Position numbers and translations under genes: made by a program
In this document: piece by piece, positions 56,868 to 64,000 of the stretch
Layout: each line of letters starts with the position of its first letter
Numbering within the stretch: position 1 is the first letter of the stretch
Notes under the pieces: generated by a model
The model's database searches: none
The model's input: the letters and a program-made list of their open reading frames with translations, nothing else
What the model was told of the DNA's origin: nothing
NCBI GenBank assembly: GCA_016281015.1
Contig: JAEEHS010000007.1
Location: forward strand, 30,829-94,828
DNA from: Bacteroidales bacterium
GTDB lineage: Bacteria > Bacteroidota > Bacteroidia > Bacteroidales > UBA932
Reading direction: 5' to 3'
DNA length: 64,000 nt

Positions 56868-58836
56868 ATGGAGAAGTTAACTACGCGGAAACTCGTTGAT
56901 GGATACCATAGGGCATTCATTGACTCTACGCGTGAATCCGATCCAGCCTTTTCTCCCAGCCTCGTATCGAATTCTCATGGAAGGAAGGTTCTGACTGTCA
57001 TCGAGAAAGAAATGAAAGGTTGCGACGATTTGTTTATCAGTGTGGCCTTTATCACGATGGGTGGGATTGCACCACTGCTGGGAACGCTGAAAGACCTGGA
57101 GAAACAAGGTACCCGAGGACGCATCCTGACTACCGACTACTTGATGTTTAGTGACCCAAGAGCTCTGGATAAACTCGCATCACTGAGTAATCTAGACGTC
57201 AGAGTATTCAAGACGGGAGAAAATAACGTGGGCTTCCACACCAAAGGTTATATGTTCCATAACGGGGACAATCTTCGTATAATAGTTGGAAGTTCAAACC
57301 TTACTCAAGATGCAATTACCAAAAACCATGAGTGGAATACCCGTTTAGTTTCTTCCATGAATGGTGCTTATGCCAAAGACATCGAGGCCGAGTTTAACGA
57401 TCTATGGGAATCATCTGTCTGCTATGAAGAATATCGTGACGAATACGCCGGCCTTTACTGTAGATATCTTCAATGAGGGCGTAGATGTCCCTGAAATCAA
57501 TCAGGTTATATTGCTACGTCCCACTGAATCTCCCATTATTTTTGTCCAGCAACTTGGTCGTGGACTTCGCAAAGCCGAAGGAAAAGAGTTTGTCATCGTC
57601 CTTGACTTTATTGGGAATTATCAGACCAACTACATGATCCCCATTGCACTCTCTGGGGATAGAACAGGCAATAAGGATAATATCCGACGCTCCCTGATGG
57701 AGGGGAATAACATAATCAAGGGATCCTCTACTATCTATTTCGACGAAATAGCGCGCGAGCGGATTTATAAATCCATCGATGCTGCGGACCTTAATCAAAT
57801 CCGCCTGCTGAAGAAAGAATATCAGTCCCTGAAGTATAAACTTGGGCGTATCCCTCATCTTAAGGAGTTCGATGAAATGGGAGAATTGGATCCGCTCCGT
57901 ATCATTGATAAGAAAGGGTCTTACGAAGCTTTCCTTCGGGATTATGAAGATGATTTCACGGTAAAATGGTCCGATAAGCAATACCAGTTTTTGGAGTTTA
58001 TATCCCGAAAGTTTGCTTCCGGGATGCGAATCCATGAACTGGCCCTGCTTCGTATTCTGATTGATGAGTCCGAGCTCGCCGATTTGTGGGAGACGTTGCT
58101 TTTAAATCGTTATGGAATTACTCTTGATGAGGCAGCGAGAAATAATGTCGCCGCTGTTTTACGAGGCGATTTCTTCCGTGGAGAGCGCTTTCATGTCTGC
58201 TTGGCAGAGCAAAAAGAAGGGCGGTTCTTCCTTTCCGATTTGTTCGCAAAAGCTCTTATTGACGACACATTCAAAGCAGCTGTTCGAGAGTTGCTCGAAT
58301 TTGGCATTTACCGTTATAAGCGGGACTATGCCAAGCCCTATAATGGCACTCAGTTTAATTTGTATAAGAAATATACTTACTCAGAAGTATGTTGGTTGCT
58401 CGGATGGAAAAAGGAGGAGGTCTCCTTGAATATTGGCGGTTACAAATACGACTCATACTCAAAGACTTATCCCGTTTTCATCAATTACGAGAAAGACGAG
58501 GATATTACCGCCACTACACGTTATGAGGACAGATTTACAGATCCATCCTCGTTAACTGCCATTTCAAAAAGCCGTAGAACGGTAGAATCCGATGATGTTC
58601 AAAATGCCGTCCATAGCGAAGAGCGAGGTATTCTTATGCCACTATTTGTAAGAAAAAACAAAGACGATCAGTCGTCAAAAGATTTTTATTTCATGGGTAC
58701 TATGCGTCACAATGGTCACCTCCATCAATTTGTGATGAATGATACAGATGACGTTACTGCCGTTGAAATTGGCTATAAACTTGATACACCGGTCGAAAGC
58801 AATTTATACGAGTATATTACGGAACAATCACTATGA
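56868..58836 (+). pseudogene. PLD-nuclease / DEAD-DEAH helicase / DUF3427 gene with internal deletion and frameshift
   Basis: 56868-57476 encodes the PLD part (FHTKGYMFHNGDNLRIIVGSSNLTQDA). From ~57440 a different frame encodes only helicase motifs V-VI (FTVDIFNEGVDVPEINQVILLRPTESPIIFVQQLGRGLRKAEGKEF) plus DUF3427. No Walker A or DEAD/DEAH box lies between. Confidence 0.8.
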
Positions 58837-59261
58837 AACAAATCGAAGTCGTTGCTGCAATCATACGCAAAGGAGATAAGGTTTTTGCAACGCAGCGTGG
58901 ATATGGAGAATTCAAAGATTGGTGGGAATTCCCCGGCGGAAAAATGGAAAAAGGGGAAACGCCGGAGCAGGCGCTCGTTCGTGAGATTCACGAAGAATTG
59001 GATGCAAGTATCAGAGTAGACAAGTTTTTGTACACTGTCGAATGGGATTACCCTACATTCCATCTTACTATGCATTGTTATATGTCCTCTTTGCTTGACG
59101 AAGCCCTTCATTTAAACGAGCATGAGGCTGCAAGGTGGCTGGGAAAAGAAGACCTCCATTCTGTCAACTGGCTTCCAGCCGACGAGATTCTTCTGCCTTT
59201 GATTGCTAAAGAATTAGACTGTAAAAAAGAGGCAGGAAAGACGGCCTCAGAGCGTTATTAA
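58833..59261 (+). CDS. NUDIX (deoxy)nucleoside triphosphate pyrophosphohydrolase, MutT-like
   Basis: WWEFPGGKMEKGETPEQALVREIHEELD = NUDIX box; ATGA overlap with the upstream gene. Confidence 0.92.
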   Translation: MKQIEVVAAIIRKGDKVFATQRGYGEFKDWWEFPGGKMEKGETPEQALVREIHEELDASIRVDKFLYTVEWDYPTFHLTMHCYMSSLLDEALHLNEHEAARWLGKEDLHSVNWLPADEILLPLIAKELDCKKEAGKTASERY

Positions 59262-59696
59262 CATGGCCTCACATCCTTCGAGGAGGTCCTGGAAGGTTTC
59301 TTCAAAATCGCCTGTGTACCAGGGGTCGGCGACGTCTCGGCCCACGCCGGTATAGGACATCATCAGGTGGATCTTCCCTTCCGGGTCCATCGGTATGATC
59401 CTTCGGATCAGCCGGAGGTTGGAAGCGTCCATGCAGATGATGCGGTCGAAGCGCTCATAATCGGATGGAACAACCCGCCGGGCCCGTTTTCCGGGATCGA
59501 ACCAGACGCCATGCTGGGCCAGGCAGCGTTTTGCGGGTGGATAAATGGGGTTCCCCCTTTCTTCATCCGATACGGCGGCAGACTCAATATAGAAGCGTTC
59601 GCCAAGCCCCCTGGACTTGACAAGCGCCTTGAGAATGAACTCGGCCATGGGACTGCGGCAGATATTACCATGGCAGACAAAAAGGATCCGTTTCAT
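59247..59696 (-). CDS. Low-molecular-weight protein tyrosine phosphatase
   Basis: MKRILFVCHGNICRSPMAEFIL (CxGNxCRS), DPWYTGDF. Confidence 0.93.
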   Translation of the reverse strand: MKRILFVCHGNICRSPMAEFILKALVKSRGLGERFYIESAAVSDEERGNPIYPPAKRCLAQHGVWFDPGKRARRVVPSDYERFDRIICMDASNLRLIRRIIPMDPEGKIHLMMSYTGVGRDVADPWYTGDFEETFQDLLEGCEAMLITL

Positions 59697-59813
59697 ATTA
59701 ACGGGACAAAGATAATCACTTTTTCTTAATCGGGCCAGCCCTTCTTCTTGTGCTGATCATGAACATACGCGACGGAAGGCTCTACAAGGGCAATTCCAGC
59801 TACAGCGCTGCTG

Positions 59814-60854
59814 TCACTGCATCTGCCGGATCCTGACATCGATCCCCTCTAGGGCCGCAGGGATTCCGCTGATGTCGGTCTTGCTGTAGTGGTATGGGAT
59901 GAGCACCTTGGGCCGGATGACTTTTGCCGCGCTGATGCACTGCTCGGGAGTCATGGTAAAGGGCTGGTTCACAGGCAGAAACGCCACGTCGATGTCGGTC
60001 AGGCCGGCCATCTGAGGGACATCCTCGGTATCGCCGGCGATGTAGATGCGGAGGCCGTCCATCGTCAGCACATAACCGTTGCCGTTCCCTTTCGGATGGA
60101 ACTTTTCCCGTCCCGGCGTGGTATTGTATGCAGGAACGGCTTCCAGTATGATATCTTCGGGAAACACGCAGCTTTCCCCGTTTCCGATCACCTCTCCCCT
60201 GCCGATCATGTCACGGCTCTTCTGATTGAGGATGAGTCGGGTCTTTTCTCCCGTGAGGGTCGCGATGGTGGCGTCTTCGAGGTGGTCGGGGTGCTCGTGG
60301 GTCACCAGGATATAGTCCGCCTTGGGGAACTCCGTTGCATAATCGGTGTGTTTGCCGTATTCCGCCACGGGGTCCACTTGAATGGAAAGCCCTTTATAGC
60401 GGATTTCCAGGGACCCGTGCTTGATAAGGGTGATGTCCACGGGAAGGCCTCCGTCCGTCAAGAAGCGCTCAAGCTCATATTTTGCAAGCGGTTTTCCCGC
60501 TTCCGTCCATGCGAGATATCCCCCCAGCAGATTCGAGACGGCATATCCCCTCTTTTGCAGGGCCTTTGCCGCCTCCGCACTCCGGCGTCCGGAGCGGCAA
60601 TAGACGAAGACAGGATCCTCTTTCCGCAATTGCTTTTCGGCCATTTCTAGAAATCCGGCAGCCTTCCAGTCGATATTGACCGCAAGGGCCAGGTGTCCTT
60701 CGGCGTATTCTTCCGGGGTGCGGACATCAATAAGCTGGACGGATGGATCTTCTGCGAGTCTTTTTTCGAATTCATCCACGGAAAGGTTTCCATATCCCTT
60801 GCAGGAAAAAATGGAAAAGAACATCAGGGCCAGGGCATTCAGGGATTGTTTCAT
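59814..60854 (-). CDS. Lipoprotein with N-terminal rhodanese and C-terminal metallo-beta-lactamase-fold domains
   Basis: VQLIDVRTPEEYAEGHLALAVNID...VFVYCRSGRRSAEAAKAL, then ILVTHEHPDHLED...RIYIAGDTEDVPQM...LIPYHYSKTD. Confidence 0.85.
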   Translation of the reverse strand: MKQSLNALALMFFSIFSCKGYGNLSVDEFEKRLAEDPSVQLIDVRTPEEYAEGHLALAVNIDWKAAGFLEMAEKQLRKEDPVFVYCRSGRRSAEAAKALQKRGYAVSNLLGGYLAWTEAGKPLAKYELERFLTDGGLPVDITLIKHGSLEIRYKGLSIQVDPVAEYGKHTDYATEFPKADYILVTHEHPDHLEDATIATLTGEKTRLILNQKSRDMIGRGEVIGNGESCVFPEDIILEAVPAYNTTPGREKFHPKGNGNGYVLTMDGLRIYIAGDTEDVPQMAGLTDIDVAFLPVNQPFTMTPEQCISAAKVIRPKVLIPYHYSKTDISGIPAALEGIDVRIRQMQ

Positions 60855-60856
60855 AT

Positions 60857-62110
60857 CTACCTATGGTCAATAAAAGCGGTGACTAGTTTGAAAACGGGCT
60901 CATAGCTGTCCCAGCAGACGGTTTTGCGATTGTCGGACGGGGTGTGGTAGTGCGGGAAGGCGTGCCCTTCCTTGTTTTCCAGGAAGATGCATGGCACCCC
61001 GCGGACGGCAAAGGGATAGTGGTCGCTATTGGCGGCCAGGGCCCCGCGATTGAGCGCCTCAAACAGGTGCAGCTCCTGGTTCAGCTTCTCGAACCTGGGG
61101 TACTCTCCCATTCCGGCATCGCTCAACTCACAGTACAGGACAGGGTTGTCGTCTCCGATCATATCAATATTGAAAAGGTATCTGATCTGGCTCAGCGGCA
61201 CGAGGGGATGCTCTGCGAAGTAAGTGGAGCCCCGCAGGTTGGCATCCTCTCCGGAGAAGGCCACGAAATACATATCGAAGGCTGGCCGATGAGTGGCATA
61301 GTGCCTGGCCAGGGTCAAGACAGTCGCCGTACCGGAGGCGTTGTCATTGGCTCCGGGATAATACACTTTCCGGCCCAGATTGCCCAGATGGTCATAATGG
61401 GCCGTAAAGACATAACAGGAGTCGTGCCTCTCCCCCTCCACTTTGGCCACCACGTTAAAGAGTTCATAATCATTGAGAAACTCATTCTCAACGTTTAGTT
61501 TTACGCGCTTCACGTTTTCTATGGCCTCCGGCGTCACCCAGTCGATGGGCTTGTCCACCACCTTCTCTCCGTATGCCTTGAAGAACTTGATGGGAGCCTC
61601 CCAGGTCAATAGAAGGCCGGCGTTGGGGCACTCCCCTGCTTTCTGAAGCTTCGAAAACACTTTGCGATGCTTGTAGGTGAACCAGAAATCGCAACACACC
61701 AGGCAGCCGGCGTTCTCCGCTTTGGCCAAATCGGCCAGAAGCTTATCCCCATCGAAGTTCAGCGTATCCACGTGATACACAGGGAATTCCCCCTTGACTC
61801 CAGGCGAATACTCCCGCATGGAGAAATCCACCCCTGCGCGGAGTTTCTTCCTATCGGCCCACATTTCCATGGCTCCGGGAAAAGTGTTGATGTCGATGGA
61901 AAAGGGCTGGAGCGTCACTTCATCCACCCCGGCTTTCCGGAATTCCCTTTCCAGATATTTCCCGGCCTTGTTGGCACCTCCGCGGGCATAGCCGCGCCCC
62001 TGGTACCTGGAACTGCTGAGCTCTTTGACTGCCCGCTTGAAATACGGCAGGTCCTGCGCATTCAGTTGGAATGCGACCAGTGAAATAAAGATAATAAGCA
62101 ACTTCTTCAT
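60857..62110 (-). CDS. M28-family zinc peptidase (secreted)
   Basis: Signal peptide; VFTAHYDHLG, YPGANDNASGTATVL, FVAFSGEDANLRGS, ANSDHYPFAVRGVPCIFL. Confidence 0.9.
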   Translation of the reverse strand: MKKLLIIFISLVAFQLNAQDLPYFKRAVKELSSSRYQGRGYARGGANKAGKYLEREFRKAGVDEVTLQPFSIDINTFPGAMEMWADRKKLRAGVDFSMREYSPGVKGEFPVYHVDTLNFDGDKLLADLAKAENAGCLVCCDFWFTYKHRKVFSKLQKAGECPNAGLLLTWEAPIKFFKAYGEKVVDKPIDWVTPEAIENVKRVKLNVENEFLNDYELFNVVAKVEGERHDSCYVFTAHYDHLGNLGRKVYYPGANDNASGTATVLTLARHYATHRPAFDMYFVAFSGEDANLRGSTYFAEHPLVPLSQIRYLFNIDMIGDDNPVLYCELSDAGMGEYPRFEKLNQELHLFEALNRGALAANSDHYPFAVRGVPCIFLENKEGHAFPHYHTPSDNRKTVCWDSYEPVFKLVTAFIDHR

Positions 62111-62181
62111 AGGATGGTAAAGATAATCGGTATTTTATAAAATATCAATCGTTTTGTAACAATTGTCACTATTTCTTGCGC

Positions 62182-62352
62182 ATGGTGCCATATGTGGCTG
62201 GGATTAACCGTCTGCCGGCCGTGCCCGTGCTCACCGGTCCATCTGACTGGACCGGTCACTCCGACTACAAGTCGATGAAGCCCTACATCGACATCGCCGA
62301 AAAAGCCAAGACCGATGCGATGGATGCCATGGAAAAAGCATTAGGCGAATAA
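62182..62352 (+). other. Orphan 56-aa ORF, possible 3' remnant of a larger gene
   Basis: MVPYVAGINRLPAVPVLTGPSDWTGHSDYKSMKPYIDIAEKAKTDAMDAMEKALGE*; coding-like composition, no recognised family. Confidence 0.35.
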
Positions 62353-62365
62353 ATTATCGGCAAAT

Positions 62366-62396
62366 TTTGTGATTTTTGCCGAAAATTGTATCTTTG
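62366..62396 (+). promoter_or_regulatory. Bacteroidetes-type promoter TTTG-N19-TATCTTTG
   Basis: TTTG 62366-62369, TATCTTTG 62389-62396, upstream of the ATG at 62421. Confidence 0.65.
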
Positions 62397-62420
62397 CAAT
62401 AGAATCTGACTACTCCAAAG

Positions 62421-63146
62421 ATGACGATTGAAGAGCAAATAATTGCATACGCAAAAGGCCAGGACTCCTTCACGGTCTCTCAGCTCCAAAACGAGCTGGG
62501 AGATACGCTGAATCTGGACCGACCCCGCCTCAACTGGTATCTGTCCAGACTTGCAGATGAGAAAAAACTCATTCGCATCGCACGTGGGACCTATCAGACG
62601 GCAGAAGGAAAGCGTATCTTTGCGCCCGTTCCCAGTGAAGAAGCAACAATGCTTTTCAATCAGTTCCACGAGCAGTTCCCGGAAATCGGCAAATGCGTCT
62701 ATGAGGGCCCCTGGTTCTTCCAGTTCATGCACCATGTCGCCTCCAACCAAATCACTTACATAGAGGTGGAGAAAGACATTGCCGAAACCGTCTTTCACCA
62801 ACTCCAAGACCAGGGCAAGACCGTCTACATACGTCCAGACAAAGACCTGATATACAACTATATCGACCTTAAAACCCCGGCCATATTCGTAAAGAACCTC
62901 ACCTCAGAATCCCCGCTGCAGCGCATATCCGACGTGCAAATCCCCACCTTGGAGAAGCTCCTCGTAGACATGTACTGTGATTCGGACTTCTACTACCTAC
63001 AAGGCAGCGAGTACTACCACATCATGCACTACGCCCGTTCCCGCTACGCCATCAACCTCTCACGCCTGCAGCGCTATGCCCGCAGGCGCAATGCCGATAA
63101 CAAAATAATCCCCATCTTCGAAAACTGCCTTTATGATATCGACTGA
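62421..63146 (+). CDS. AbiEi-like/DUF6577 antitoxin-type wHTH protein
   Basis: LDRPRLNWYLSRLADEKKLIRIARGTYQTAEG wHTH N-terminus; immediately precedes an AbiEii-like coding frame. Confidence 0.7.
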   Translation: MTIEEQIIAYAKGQDSFTVSQLQNELGDTLNLDRPRLNWYLSRLADEKKLIRIARGTYQTAEGKRIFAPVPSEEATMLFNQFHEQFPEIGKCVYEGPWFFQFMHHVASNQITYIEVEKDIAETVFHQLQDQGKTVYIRPDKDLIYNYIDLKTPAIFVKNLTSESPLQRISDVQIPTLEKLLVDMYCDSDFYYLQGSEYYHIMHYARSRYAINLSRLQRYARRRNADNKIIPIFENCLYDID

Positions 63147-64000
63147 TTCTCAAGGACTCCCTGAACAGGCTCAGTATAGATGTCGATGTCATCTGCCCTC
63201 CAGGAGAACAAATCCAAAACTATCTCAAAGGCCTGGATGCGCACGGGTTCACAAACATTATCCCTGTCCGCACAGAGCACGGCGGGAAAAAGCTCCCTGC
63301 CAGCCATTACAAGAGTTTCTACGAACTGACCTTCGGAACGGAGAAGATTGACGATGCATTCATCCGTCTGGACGTCCTTTATGAAGAGAATCCTTACACC
63401 AATACCCAGAAGCTCCCCATAGACAGTCCTTTCCTCAAGCAGGAAGGAGCGCCGCTAAAGGTCACGGTGCCTGCAAAAGAAGACATCCTAGGCGACAAAC
63501 TCACAGCCTTCGGTCCCAACTCCATTGGAATTCCGTACTACAAAGAAGAACGTGACGGGAATATGCGCCGATGCTCTCTGGAAATCATCAAGCAGCTTTT
63601 TGACATCAGCCGGCTCTTCGAGGTTGTCGATGACTTCAAGCCTACGTACCATTCTTTCCTGAAGGTCTCCAACGTCGAATTGGGCTACCGGGGAATGGAA
63701 GGCCAGATAACCAAATACTTTGATGATGTCCGGGAATCAGCGCTCTGCCTGTCAACCAGAGGACAGATCGGAGATGGACGCTTTGAGGAGTTCCAGGACG
63801 GCATTACGCGCATTAAGAACTTCATGTACCAGCGCAATTACTATATCGAGCAGGCCGCGGTGGATGCTGCCAAGGTTGCCTATCTGGCTACGTGTTTCCA
63901 GAACGGAATTACGGATATCCGGAAATTCAACAGGGAAACAGATCTCCATGTCATGGAAATCTTCAGCAAGATGCCAAGTCCACTGCAACGTTTCCGGAAA
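63133..64000 (+). pseudogene. AbiEii/AbiGii-type nucleotidyltransferase toxin, N-terminally deleted and frameshifted (runs off window)
   Basis: MISTD start at 63133, then a +1 frame (from ~63146) reading LKDSLNRLSIDVDVICPPGEQIQNYLKGL...VTVPAKEDILGDKLTAFGPNSIGIPY...ALCLSTRGQIGDG to 64000. The KGG(S/T) motif expected before RLSIDVD is missing. Confidence 0.75.

Noticed and set aside
59697-59813. Short minus-strand frame SDSSAVAGIALVEPSVAYVHDQHKKKGWPD* between the PTP and rhodanese-MBL genes
   Set aside because: Looks coding-like but too short and without recognised homology; could be a frameshifted tail or chance.
1-64000. CRISPR arrays, tRNA or rRNA genes, complete transposons
   Set aside because: No regularly spaced repeats, cloverleaf/rRNA sequence or transposase ORF was recognised; small tRNAs could still be missed without a tool.

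Overview
This 64-kb window reads as a chromosomal segment of a Bacteroidales-type bacterium. The basis is TAnnTTTG -7 promoter boxes, Bacteroidetes-style lipoproteins, DUF3467 and DUF5686 proteins, an SDR-type threonine dehydrogenase, and split gcvPA/gcvPB. About 1-54.8 kb is mostly dense core metabolism: arginine decarboxylase, BamA/TamA-like protein, RarA, lipoate ligase, RlmD, QueA, CinA, ABC-F, TatA/TatC, ValS, KdsC, Maf, Tdh/Kbl, a lipid acyltransferase cluster, TrmO, and a gcvT-gcvH-gcvPA-gcvPB-lpd operon. Two surface features stand out: a 1.3k-residue lipoprotein with a fimbrillin-like N-terminus, EF-hand-like loops and BspA-type LRRs built from a ~1.56-kb tandem duplication, and a small E2-like acyltransferase/AMP-ligase pair. 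From ~55.4 kb the window becomes AT-richer accessory DNA with decayed defence-type genes: a LuxR HTH remnant, a GNAT plus unlisted 50-aa partner (TA-like), a DUF2075/SF1-helicase remnant, a PLD-helicase-DUF3427 gene that lost its ATPase motifs, a NUDIX gene, and an AbiE-like pair whose toxin lost its N-terminal nucleotidyltransferase motif. The strongest unexplained non-coding signal is the ~180-bp leader at 30578-30786. It carries a good promoter, mutually exclusive stems, a terminator hairpin and a possible 27-aa leader peptide, just upstream of an OlsB/GlsB-like lipid cluster. No tRNA, rRNA or CRISPR array was recognised. All calls come from reading the sequence; no database search was run.
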